A DNA stretch of 64,000 nucleotides, from NCBI GenBank assembly GCA_001557505.1, contig LSAX01000003.1, positions 1,612,001 through 1,676,000 of the forward strand, written 5' to 3'. Shown here piece by piece: positions 44,996 to 55,371 of this stretch. Made by a program: the position numbers and the translations under genes. Within the stretch, counting starts at the first letter, position 1, and each line of letters starts with the position of its first letter. Source of the DNA: Reticulascus tulasneorum (Eukaryota > Ascomycota > Sordariomycetes > Glomerellales > Reticulascaceae). Below the pieces are notes generated by a model. The model saw only the letters and a program-made list of their open reading frames with translations, did no database searches and was not told the origin of the DNA.

Positions 44996-45680
44996 GGCTT
45001 CAATTGTGATGTCCAAAGCCGTTGCTTAACTTTGGGACGAGGTTTCACATCAGCGACAGGAGGACTACTGTAAAGACCGGCTCATTTCTGCCATGTGTCC
45101 TGACGGATAGTTCTGGCAAAACTCAACGTCGCTGCAAGGCTACGCTAGGACGAGCTGTAATGCGGATTGGCTTGTCCGTGATAGGGCGGATCCAAGCCAT
45201 CCGAGTGTGGGAGGGAGCTTTGTCCATGTGGGGCTGAAGGCAGATCCCTAACGGTTTCATGGTAAAAGTTGGCTTTGGTCGCTTTACATAGAACAGACTC
45301 AAGACGTTGAAGCATGACTACAGCGATTGGGCATAAGAGCGCTTCTATAGCAGTTGACGGATGGCTTAGGATGCCAGTGCATTGAGCTTGAGTACATAGT
45401 CGTAGTAATGAGAGCAATCGACGGGCCCGGTGACATTTCATCACCCAAGTACCGAACAGATCAGGTGTGGGGTCACATGTCCACCAAGCGTTGCCGCGTC
45501 CCCCCAGCAACAAACCCGTAACCGCCCACTGTTTACGGGCTCCTGCACCAGGCACAAGGATCCAACCTCCAAAAAAGTTCTTACCCACCAACGTTCTTGC
45601 GACAAGTGCACAAAGCTCGCACTACCGAGCCTTGATCTTTGCATGATCTAAGAAGACCCAAGAAAATCATCGAAGTCCCG
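44996..45680. promoter_or_regulatory. Divergent promoter, MAPR / coiled-coil protein
   Basis: 685 bp between two divergent start codons. No specific element identified. Confidence 0.5.
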
Positions 45681-47601
45681 ATGGAGTATAATTCAAGCCT
45701 TCCGGGCTCGCCTGGAGGGCCGCTCAATCCCATGTCACCAGACCGCGTCAACCAGCAACGCGACTTCTTCTCTTCCGCCCGCAGCGAGCAGCGAGACAGT
45801 TCAGTGCACGAAAAGATCAGCCAGTTCAACTCACTCGCTGTGCAGTCCAAGACGCTGGAGCGTAAAACTGCCGATGCGGCCCTCAAACGCGCCATGTTGG
45901 GGCGGGAAGAGGCGGAGAGCGAAATGCGCCGGTATCGAGAAGAGGCGAAGGTGTTGCGGATACAACTGGAGAAGGGAAAAGAGCGGGAGCAGAGAGTCAG
46001 CGAGAGGTTAGAGACTGTTATGGTATGTTATGTGACGGACACAACGATCCTCTGGGTGCATGCTAATTGCGATTGCGATAATCTAGGAGCAATACGGTCG
46101 CGCGAAGGAGACTTACGCTCACACTAAGACAGCGTGGGAGAAGGAAATCAAAGTGGCGAGGAAGAAGACTTTCAAGAACGAGTCGACCATCATCAAGCTG
46201 CAGGAGGAAGTCAAGGCGGCCCGAGAAGGATGGAGATTAGCTTCTGATGGTCTGGACAACGAGAAAGAACGAAGCAAAGTACGCGAACAGGAGGCTTTTG
46301 CGGCGCGATATCAGATGGTCGGACTAGAAGAGCAGCTGGGGCAGGCTTTTGAGCGCGTCAAGGTTCTGGAACAAGAGCGGGACGCTTTCAAGACGCTCGC
46401 AAAGGAAGAAGAGGTTGCCAGGATTGCGGCCGAGGGCCAGATACCTTTGCCGCCTTCTGAGGACCAGAACGATGAATTTGCTTCCCCTAAAAAGAAGCGG
46501 GTCTCACTCTCGACTGTGGAAATACTGTCGTCGGCGGCAAGCGAGGCGGAAATCGACGAACTTACTCGGGAGGCGCAGTGGGAGCGGCAAAGAGCGGATC
46601 GCGCCCAGGAGCTCGTGGAGTTCCTACAAGCCGAGTGCCACCTCCGCTGCTGTCCCTGCGCAAAGTCACACAGGCAACATAGCCTGGTCTCGCCGCGCCG
46701 GAAGCGGGCCAACACTATCGAAATAGCAGACCCGAGCGATTTGGTGATTCTACGTGAAGGGCTAGGATCGCCTGTTCGTCCTACGACCATTGAGAATGTG
46801 GTGGAGGAGCCGGAATTCAAGAAGCCGGAGCTGAAGAAGGTGCCGCAGAAGGAGACACGACGAAGCACAATCTTTTGTCCTCGTGAGGGCATCTTCCGCA
46901 CTATTTCGCAGCAGGAAGCCGACGCCATGGAAGAGGACAAGGTGGAAGAGGAGAAGTTGGAAGAGGAGAAGCTGGACGAGATGAGTGAGCCCCCTACGCC
47001 GGTGGATCCGAATCCCAACCCGCGCCATTATGCTCGCACTCCGTCTGTCGATCCGCCCGCCTTTGCGCTGCTAGCCCAGGAGCGCATGTCGTTAGCCTCC
47101 CTGCTAAATGCACCGCACGGCGAAGCGCATACCGCCCCCCTACCATGCATACCAACTATGCCCGATACGCCATCTCTTTACGACCAGCCTTCCTCGGACG
47201 AACCCCAAGGCGACGAACCAGCTACTCCCCTGAATGAGGAGTTTCCCTCGCCCGAGAAACTCACCGTTCGTCCACACACATCTGCAGCATTCTATACCAA
47301 GACAACAACGACCACGGTACCGCTCCGAGAGGAGAAGGCCAAAGTTCGGCATGGCTCTAGAGCAGACGGAGCCAGAACCCCCTCCGGCGGCAGCCACGCC
47401 TCGTTCGATGCCTCAAACCCGGCCATGACGCCGACAATGACGCGCGAGCAGGCCCTAGCCCAGATCCGCGAGCGACGCGGCCGCGCAAGAAGCGCAGCGC
47501 AGGGGACCATGACTCCGCGGAAGCAAATGGTCGATGGCGCCGGCGAACGGAGGGACGTCAGCGCGCCCGCTGGGAGGCCGGCTGGGCGGGCACGGACATG
47601 A
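45681..47601 (+). CDS. Conserved fungal coiled-coil protein, unknown function
   Basis: Uncharacterised protein, two exons 45681-46022 and 46087-47601, 618 aa. The 64-nt intron (GTATGT...ATCTAG) joins ETVM to EQYGRAK in frame. A short Pro/Ser-rich N-terminus is followed by a long, heavily charged coiled coil (about residues 35-210). Just after it, the segment AECHLRCCPCAKSHRQH (about residue 300) has four Cys and two His within 17 residues, a possible metal site. Then come SPRRKRANTIE, STIFCPREGIFRTISQQEA, an acidic repeat (VEEEKLEEEKLDE) and a disordered Pro/Thr-rich tail with an Arg-rich end. Such architecture suits cytoskeletal or spindle-pole scaffolds, but I have no direct evidence. The start is the ATG at 45681; an upstream frame extension uses no ATG. 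Confidence 0.85.
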
Positions 47602-48130
47602 TTGTAGCTATGTGCGAGCGGACACGGCTTCGACGATCCCGTCTCTGGATTCCTAATTGGTCTACGTGTAAAGCAGATGAAGAATGAACGGCTGCGCGGG
47701 AGTTCGGCCTTGCATTGCTACGGTGTTCAGGACGGGAAAGGGAACTGGGAGTTGAATTTTTTGCCTTTGAGATACTTTCTAGTCGCTTCTGTACAAAATT
47801 CGAGTTGGTCTAGCCTACTCGTCCCTTTTAATTGATTTCAGTTGATTACATCGAGCGAGCACATGTTTCCTGATCTTCATGGCACTGTATCTCGCCCTAC
47901 CATTGGCACTGTTGGTAGAAGAAATTGAAGAAAGCTGCTTGTTGCTACGACTATGCGTCAGTGATGTAGGTAAATAAGTACATATGAGATCCCCTAGATT
48001 GTATGAAGTTTTTATCAGACGTTGCCCGTTGCAATCCGATATCCCTTTCTAAAAAATGAGTGCGCACGCACACACCAGCCGCGCCGCGCACGAAATTACC
48101 TCCATCTCCAATATCTCACGGTCTCTGCGG
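47602..48130. other. Convergent intergenic region
   Basis: 529 bp between the 3' ends of the coiled-coil gene and the LPMO gene. Nothing besides probable 3' UTRs. Confidence 0.6.
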
Positions 48131-49663
48131 TTATTGAGCTCTTCGGATGGTCGTGTACAGCGTCGTGTACAGTTGCGTCGTGATGGTGACCCTCTGGGTG
48201 AGCACAATCGTCGTGACGAGAATATCTTCAAGAGGCTCTTCAGGGGTCGGTATCGCGACCGGGGGAGCGAGCGTGGTCAGGGGCAGGGCCACGGTGGTGC
48301 TGGTTGGTATGAGGACTAGTGAGGACGTTGAAGTGGAAGTGGATTTTGAGGTTGATGTGGGTTTTGAGCTTGATGTGGATTTTGAAGTTGATGTGGATTT
48401 TGAGCTTGTCGTGGACGTTGTTGATGTTGATGTTGATGTAGTCTTTGGCGCAACGGATGTCGTCTTCGGAGTCAAGAGGGCCGGGTCTAGCGACTCAACT
48501 CCCGTTCCTGTCGCTGTGATCTTGCCAGGCTGAACCTGGCTCACAGCCAACGCACCGGACCATAGAGTCGGCTACGCAAAGTCAGTACATAGTCGCTGAA
48601 CGCAAGATGATGCAACGGGGAGCACTTACGCCTGGGATTGGGTACGACGACTGCTTGCGGAACAGGTCGAACACGATCCCCGGGTCCTTAGCATCATACA
48701 GGCCAACGATGCTGTCTCCCTGGGGCTTGGCAGTGCCGTCGCTGCTTATAGCAAGGTTGAAGCAGAACGGATAGTTCTGCGCACCGTTCGGCTGTCCAGC
48801 GGCGTGAAGCGCGATGATCTCGTGACGGAGCACGTAGTTGCCTGGCGCAATGGATGTGGGGATCTTGATGAACCAGGTCAAGTTGTTCTTGATCAGCTGA
48901 TTTGGTGCCCAGAAGTCTGCAGAGGCGTCCAGGAGAGCCGCCTTGCCAATTTGAAAGAACTCCAGCTCTGACTTGTCAACATCTTGCTGTTTCACGTGTC
49001 AGTCTCTGTCATCGTAACTTCAGGATCGACGCAGCGGAGTCTTACGCAGGGTCCGTTGCAGTTTGCCAAATAGTCAAGAATTGGACCTGTTGGGGAAAAG
49101 TGAGCTAAATGCCATCAGAGGCGGTTGCAGAGGAAATTACCTTTGTGACTATCCGGCCAGGTAGTCCACTGGATTCCGATCACATCGCCCGCCTTGATCG
49201 GTACTGCTACTCCAGCTGGGGTTGCCTTGCGGTGGCAGACAATATCCGCATTGTCGTAGGCTGCTGGTTGGACAAATCCATTGCTACATGATATGTCAGT
49301 TTCGTTTCATGCATCGATTGAGATGACCAAGCTGGGGCTGCCGCTGCCAGTAAAACGGATTGTGCTCTGCTTCATAAACCACTGTAAGAGATCATAGGGA
49401 CATACTCAAGATCATCCGGGGTTGACCATGCCACGACGACTGGCGGGGGCTTCTCATATGCATATGACGGATTATATCCCTTATAGCTGTATCAATGGTA
49501 AGCCCGAGACCAGTTGACAGAGACCGAGAATCACTCACAACACACCAGTATTCGCTCCACCAGGATAAACCACAAGAGCACTAGCAATTCCGTGTGCACT
49601 AACTTGCCCTGCCGACAGCAGAATGGCAAGTAGAGCCGTCGGGTAGACCATAGAGAGACCCAT
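48131..49663 (-). CDS. Lytic polysaccharide monooxygenase, family AA9
   Basis: Secreted copper enzyme (formerly GH61) that oxidatively cleaves cellulose or related glucans. Six exons: 49663-49539, 49486-49406, 49283-49141, 49086-49046, 48986-48630 and 48571-48131, 395 aa, all junctions in frame. Signal peptide MGLSMVYPTALLAILLSAGQVSA is followed by the mature N-terminal His24, the copper ligand of the histidine brace (HGIAS). The second brace histidine lies in WPDSHKGPILDYLANCNG. The axial-tyrosine region is GAQNYPFCFNL, and NYVLRHEIIALH is conserved. Cysteines for the fold disulphides are present. The catalytic domain ends near residue 250. The C-terminus has no CBM1 but a long Ser/Thr-rich tail with 18-bp repeats in the DNA, then a Thr-rich terminus. 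Start and signal peptide are unambiguous. Regiospecificity cannot be told from sequence. Confidence 0.93.
48335..48440 (-). repeat. Imperfect 18-bp tandem repeat in the LPMO tail
   Basis: About four to five copies of a unit like GATGTGGATTTTGAAGTT (plus strand) encode SKSTST-type Ser/Thr/Lys repeats in the linker after the AA9 domain. Copies differ by single bases, so length variation among strains is plausible. Confidence 0.8.
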
Positions 49664-51199
49664 CTTGTCGACAATCACAAATCAAGTTGCGAATTAATGG
49701 TCACGGGCTAGACGTTGATCGTGAGGCTACCTGACGTCGCACGAGAAACAAACGGTCTACTGGAGGATGGGCTTTCGCAACGATAAGTAGTCAAACCCGG
49801 AACCGAGTAAGACAAACCTCGGCGCTTCTCTATACTGGGAAATCATGAATCATATGTGACCAGAATAACATGCTCAATTTGTGGTGCCAACATAGAGTGA
49901 AGCTCATTTATTTCATATCACGGTCCCAATGGCGAGTCTTCCAGGTATTTCCATGCCCAGCATCTGGCTCGCAACACCTGGAGCCACGCCAATAGGGATG
50001 GCATATTGGGTCCAATCAGATAGCTCGAGCCATATTAAGCTGTCTTGTGGAGGATTAGGTGATGGGATACGGAGGGGGCCCCGAGCAGAGAGGCAATATT
50101 GCAGAGGAGCAAAGTTCCCCTGTGCAACCATGTCGGGTATCTCGTAGGCCGTTAGAGGCTCCCAACACTGATGAGAGACACGGGATGGTCTAATATCAAT
50201 CCCGCCCTCACATGGGCTCTCCATTTGCCCATGGGGATGTGATGTGTGGAGATGTGGTTCCTAGGCTTATGGGAACTGGATAAAATCGCAGGTTGTCCGG
50301 CTCCGCCAGGCCGAGGGTAATATGTTTTCGTACGCAAGAAAACGTCACTGCGTAGACGTGTGACCTGGAACCTGCAGGTCTCCCACATCTTGGGCCTTCT
50401 CAGAAGAATCTTCTTGATTCTTTTCCACTCTCGCGAATGAAGATGGTGCCCTGCAGACGCAAAGGGAGCAGTACGGAGCGCAGAAGCGACGGGAGAGGCG
50501 TCCAGCGATACAGTGCTCATCACCCGCACCTCTCGCCACTGGCGAGATGAATGATGATGGCCACGAGACGGGGCGATAGATAGAGCAAACACGGGAAACG
50601 TGCTCTCGACCGGAGTCTTGAGGGCCTAGAATACGCGAATCTCGACTATGCTCATTCCAGACCAACAGCATCAGGCCCCACGGGGTAAAATGCAAGGAAA
50701 CAAACCCTGTAAGCAGATCGCAGCTGGAGCGATGCGGCAGGAGAGCGTGCGTAATCAGCCTGAACTGTCTGGTATCTTAGTGTAACCAGGTTGGGACTAC
50801 CGGCGTGATGCTGCGAGCGTGGCAACAGTCAGAGTCTCGCTTATCTGGGTCTGCCAGCGTACCCCATCATCTGATTTCAAGTTCGACATGTCGTTCCTTG
50901 ACATGAGGATAGTCCGCTTGGTTTCGTTTCGAACGCCCGAGCTGGATGTTACCTTGGAGTACACACAGTGCATATGTTGCGATTCACTGTATGAAAGCAC
51001 TGTATCGCGTATGTGTGTGGTCAACCGGCACAGTTAGCCGAAGCTACAGCATACCAAAAATGAAGGGCATTGAACACAGGGGAACGGGGACTGTTGATAG
51101 ATGATTATTTTCTCCCGGTATCTCGATATGGCTCCAGTGGTCCTCTCAAACTCCATGCAAGCAAACGACCACCTTGTCTCTCATTTCATCCGTGTCCGC
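49664..51199. other. Intergenic, LPMO promoter side
   Basis: 1.54 kb without a supported gene. It should contain the LPMO promoter and the 3' flank of ATX1. I did not find an obvious cluster of carbon-catabolite or cellulase-activator sites that I would call. Confidence 0.55.
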
Positions 51200-51523
51200 C
51201 TATGCCTCGACGGGCACTTCGACACTCCTGTCAATCCCGTCCGCAGAGCCCGAGTTGACCTTCTTGCCAGTCTTGGCAATCGTCTTCAGGACAGTCTCGT
51301 ATTGGAGGGTGGGCTCGGCGACGACCTCGGCGCTCTGAGTCTCAAGATCGACTTTGTAGCTCTTGACACCTGGGACATTCACAGTCAGCGTTTTTGTAAC
51401 TCCTGCAAGGCGCGATGGAGGTTGCAACTGACCATCCAGCTTTCCGAGAACTCGGTTGACTGCTCCGGAGCAGCCACCGCAGCTCATGCTGACGTTGAAC
51501 TTGTAAGTGTGCTCGTCGGACAT
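51200..51523 (-). CDS. ATX1: Copper metallochaperone Atx1
   Basis: Cytosolic copper carrier that delivers Cu(I) to the Golgi P-type ATPase (Ccc2-like). Two exons, 51523-51433 and 51369-51200, 86 aa. It begins MSDEHTYKFNVSMSCGGCSG, with the metal site MSCGGC at residues 13-18 (Cys15 and Cys18). The ferredoxin-like fold then continues AVNRVLGKLDGVKSYKVDLETQSAEVV, and the conserved lysine region is TVLKTIAKTGKKV. The C-terminal tail (SGSADGIDRSVEVPVEA) is longer than in yeast. The intron is 63 nt, a multiple of three without a stop (GTCAGT donor, CTGAC branch), so retention would insert 21 residues after LDG. The spliced form matches the family. Confidence 0.92.
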   Translation of the reverse strand: MSDEHTYKFNVSMSCGGCSGAVNRVLGKLDGQLQPPSRLAGVTKTLTVNVPGVKSYKVDLETQSAEVVAEPTLQYETVLKTIAKTGKKVNSGSADGIDRSVEVPVEA

Positions 51524-52205
51524 TTTGGGGGCGTGTTTTGTAGAAGGGAGGGTTCCTGGTAGTGGGGTAGGTTTGTCGAAGAGGGGCAATAACGCTCTGT
51601 CTTTGGTCGCGAACTGGATGTCTCGGCAAAATCAGAGGGATGACGGCGTGTGTTCTGTAGAGTATAAGACAGGAGAAGAGTTGGGCAAGGTAGAGGCAAA
51701 GGTCGGGAGCAAGATATATATCTGTCCAGTTCCGGAGGAGGTCGGCGCAACGCTGGCTTGGTCACCAAAAGAGCATTAATAATAAGCAGTCCGAGGCTTG
51801 TCGCAAACAAGTAGCTTTGATGGCGACAGATGCTTGTGGACCAATAAGAATTTGCTCACATGGGATTGCTCTGAAACAGCCTGCGTTCCTTTTTGCGCCG
51901 CAGTGCTAGGTCTTCAAACTACCGTAAACTACCCTCCAGACCATTCTTCTTTTGGTCATTTAACACATGCTACGTAGATTGATTGCCCTTCCCGACCGTC
52001 AATATTTTGCGCCAGGCGTCCCTGCTACCCAAGGCACGGCGTCCGCGCAGACAGCTTTCAAGTAATAAAACAACAGAACTACCAGGTAGTTGCCACCTTC
52101 GTCTATCTAATGTACTGATGGATAATGGAAATTGATGATCTGGCGACCATCGACCTGTATTTGCCATATCATCCCCCTCCCACATGCGTGTCGGCATGGT
52201 AATAT
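51524..52205. other. Intergenic, ATX1 promoter side
   Basis: 682 bp containing the ATX1 promoter and the 3' flank of RQC1. No feature recognised. Confidence 0.6.
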
Positions 52206-54401
52206 CTATGAACTTCCGCCATTCCCAACCTCTCTATTTCTCTCGACATCCTCATCCTCATCCTCATCCGCAGGAATATCCTCCAATGGCGGAATATCGT
52301 CATCGGAAGAGCCGTCTTCTTCGGGAATCAAAGGAGGCAGTGTATCCCCGGGATCTCCCACTTCTAGGTTCGGGGCCGCCGCGCTCGCGCCAAAGCCCGC
52401 GATCCTAATGCCCAGTAGATCCATCAGTTGCCTCACCACCCCTGGGTTAGTCGTATCCGGTTCATCGCCGTGGCTATCTTCGTCCGTTGCAGTAGATTCA
52501 TCAAGGTCCTCTTCTGTGCCAGGTACTGCCCACATATCATTGGGGTCAATACCTTGGTCCTGCTGCTGCCCACGCTCTGCAGCCTGCATGATCCGGTTGA
52601 GCAACACTTGCATTCCGGGAAGCCCAAGTAGCGCTTGCTGTTGGTGCTCGCCCTCTGCCCAGGGAAGCATCGTGCCCTGGCTAGTGAAAATGTTTTCTTG
52701 TTTGGGCGGCGGTAATGGGTCAAACTCGTAGTTTGGCTGCTGCGCAAGCAAAGCCCGCGGAACACCCGAGATGAGCTTCGTATTGCCATCAAGGAAGACT
52801 AATCTTGACGTCCTCAGATCGGCTGCGGCATCCCGTGGCAGGCTACTTGGTTTCACCTTCTTTGCCATCTTCACTGCTTCTTTCAAAGCCGCTATGGCCT
52901 GAGTGTTGTTCCAAATATCCTTGGCCTCGTGAATATACATGTTCGTCCAGAAGTCTCGCGCATCAGTATCAGGCTGCACTCCCCACAGCGGGGGAGGCGC
53001 TTCAAGGTCAATGGCCTGGAAAAGCGAACAGTAAAGCCAAGGTAGCCGCTCCATTCCTTCGACAAGGGCCGTTTTGGCGCCATCAGTATCTCCAAGCTGC
53101 AGCCTTGCGAGTACCAACGTTTGCTTGATGTAAACATCGTCATCTTTGCCTGTGTCAAATGCTGCAGGGCTATAGAAGTCGATGAGCCATTGGGCCTGCC
53201 GCGCTCTGATAGCGAGTACATGTATGAAATGTTTCATGGCGTAAGGATCCTTGGAATCCAGGCTGAACAGCAGCTTGGCCCACTCCAGAGCCGTTTGGTA
53301 TGTGCCTTTACGCACGAGACTCTTCAGATACTGATAACCAGCAAGCCAGAATTCTCGGTTCTCGGGTCGTCGGAAATCTAGTCTCGCTTTACCCTGTTCC
53401 AACTTCTGTCGGAAAGACGCTGTCGTTACTCTGCCGAACGTGAACAGAGCCCTTTCGCAAAGATCAGCCCCGAGAGAAGCATTCTGGTCCTGGATCGCCA
53501 CTTTGCTGACTTGAAGCAAAGTCGATATATGATAGGGGTATTCTCTTAAAAGCGAGACCATCCTCATCGGATCACCTATTTGCACGCAACTGAAGAATAG
53601 ATGCTGCACTGCATCATACTCCTTCTCGTGGCCAAATGCATATTCCGTGGAACCATCCGGATTTCGGTTTATCTCTTTCATGACAAGGCCGACAGCAGTA
53701 GCACGTGGCCAGAAGTCCTTGCCTTGTACAAACATGTTTCGGCGGAGAGATATCTCTGGTAGTTTCTTCCTGGGATCGCCCTTTAAAGCCGTCTCCAGAT
53801 CCACCTGTTGTTGCGCCGGGGCTCGTTGTCGACGTCGTGCCGCGTCTTGATCTGCTTGTTCCTCCTGTTGCGCCGTCTCGATGGCTTCCTTTCCGAACAA
53901 ACTCCGCATCTCGTTTATAGCCTTCAGATGATAGGCATTTATCTGGAGGAGTTCGTCCACATCCCGACTTTTCTGGCCCGCGTCGGCGTGATGGCTGGTG
54001 CTAGCAGCTCTAGCCCCACGAGTAATGTTAAGCTCTTGAATCGCCTTGTCGATTTCGTCTGCTTCATCATCTCTTGTTTGTGGCGCAACATCTTTTGCAA
54101 GTGGGCCGGTTTTCGCCTTCTTCTTTTTCTTCTTCTTGCTCTTTCTTGCACTAGACACTTGCTGTATAGATTCTTCCTCCTTCTCTGCATCTTCCTCTAC
54201 AAGTGCAGGTTCCTTGTCTGCTTCATCGGAATCTTCGTCGGCGTCGTTGCCACCGAGAGCCGCGAACAAGCTTGGTCTTGGCTTGACCGGCACTGGCTTG
54301 GGCTCTTCATCTTCACTTTTTTCTTCGCTGCCTGCTTTTGCGTCCTGGAGCTGTAGTAATTCTTGCTGTTGACGAATCTTTCGAAGCTGACGACTGGACA
54401 T
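52206..54401 (-). CDS. RQC1: Rqc1/TCF25-family protein
   Basis: Ribosome quality control factor. In yeast Rqc1 works with Ltn1 and Rqc2 on stalled 60S subunits; the human homologue is TCF25. Single exon, 731 aa, start at the ATG at 54401. The N-terminus is highly charged and disordered, starting MSSRQLRKIRQQQELL, then an acidic stretch and a poly-lysine patch (KSKKKKKKKAK). The conserved core contains SLFGKEAIE, then REYPYHISTLLQVSKVAIQD, AADLCERALFTFGR-like helices (here GADLCERALFTFGR), FWLAGYQYLKSLVRKGTYQTALEW, DPYAMKHFIHVLAIRA, LPWLYCSLFQAIDLE and PSSLPRDAAADLRTSRLV. The C-terminus is acidic. The helical repeats span roughly residues 225-560, as in the family. No domain is missing. Confidence 0.9.
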   Translation of the reverse strand: MSSRQLRKIRQQQELLQLQDAKAGSEEKSEDEEPKPVPVKPRPSLFAALGGNDADEDSDEADKEPALVEEDAEKEEESIQQVSSARKSKKKKKKKAKTGPLAKDVAPQTRDDEADEIDKAIQELNITRGARAASTSHHADAGQKSRDVDELLQINAYHLKAINEMRSLFGKEAIETAQQEEQADQDAARRRQRAPAQQQVDLETALKGDPRKKLPEISLRRNMFVQGKDFWPRATAVGLVMKEINRNPDGSTEYAFGHEKEYDAVQHLFFSCVQIGDPMRMVSLLREYPYHISTLLQVSKVAIQDQNASLGADLCERALFTFGRVTTASFRQKLEQGKARLDFRRPENREFWLAGYQYLKSLVRKGTYQTALEWAKLLFSLDSKDPYAMKHFIHVLAIRARQAQWLIDFYSPAAFDTGKDDDVYIKQTLVLARLQLGDTDGAKTALVEGMERLPWLYCSLFQAIDLEAPPPLWGVQPDTDARDFWTNMYIHEAKDIWNNTQAIAALKEAVKMAKKVKPSSLPRDAAADLRTSRLVFLDGNTKLISGVPRALLAQQPNYEFDPLPPPKQENIFTSQGTMLPWAEGEHQQQALLGLPGMQVLLNRIMQAAERGQQQDQGIDPNDMWAVPGTEEDLDESTATDEDSHGDEPDTTNPGVVRQLMDLLGIRIAGFGASAAAPNLEVGDPGDTLPPLIPEEDGSSDDDIPPLEDIPADEDEDEDVERNREVGNGGSS

Positions 54402-55371
54402 ACTGGATCGTGATAGTGGGAGATCGCAGACTTTGGTTGTGGGGAGTAGCTGGACGCCAGTCTGCAGATGGTGGTGGTCTGCATCAAATACTTCGTCAGT
54501 GGCGGGGCGATATTCTTTGGTGGGGTTCCTTCTGGGTCATACCGAACAATAATACATGCCTGCCCCCCTCTTCGTGCACGCTAATTACATAGCGGGGATA
54601 TTTGATAAGATAGGGTTGTTGCAGCCGCCTTTGTTCCACTACTCGCGGCAGCTTTCGTCGATGATAGCAGTCAATCTTATGAGAAGCGATTGGATTTAGG
54701 TCACTAAGGCGGAAAGCCCAAGGCAAACAACGTCAGTTTGATGTGATTGTATTAATGCCCACCAAGCAAGTTGGCGAGACCCTCTGAAGTAGGGTTAACT
54801 ATCGAGCCAACATCGCGAAGCGGTCATCAAGCTTTTCTTTTCCCACTGTTCTTACCGAATGTGGTTGTGCTATTGTCCCACCCAACTGTCGGGGTCGCCA
54901 ACTTGTAGACGACCAGCGTGGCTTTCCCCTTTCTTGGTTATACCCTGCGAGACTGAGGGCCTTATGCTATTCACGCCTTAAACCTCCCGCCATAACGTGT
55001 GATCAAAGCACACTTTTCGTCGCCTGCAACTGCCACCCGCCAAAACTCCTTTCGTGACCATGCGTTTCGGAATTCCAACCATATAATTCCAGGGCCACCT
55101 GCTGAAGCCAAAGGAGAGGCCAGTCCAACTGCATTCGTTCTTTCGACCGTGACTTCGAGGTCAAACCCGCGAAAATTTGAGATTGTTGTAGTACATCGTA
55201 CAAGTAGTGAAGGAAAAATATTAGAGAAGAAGAGATCCGCATGAGGTCCTGTGTAGGCGCAGATGCGTTCCCCCCTTCCCCGGAAAGAAGAGTTTTCGAA
55301 ACCCAGAATGCTGAATGGCATCGAGCTTCCGCTCCTTTCCGCGTTCGTCGCTCGTCAATTAGTTCTCCTGC
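54402..55371. other. Intergenic between RQC1 and SCD6
   Basis: 970 bp containing the RQC1 promoter and 3' flank of SCD6. No feature beyond that. Confidence 0.6.

Noticed and set aside
48147..48533. 128-codon Val/Asp-rich open frame antisense to the LPMO tail
   Set aside because: It is the reverse complement of the Ser/Thr-encoding repeat; the repeating VDVDFEVDVD pattern only mirrors that repeat.
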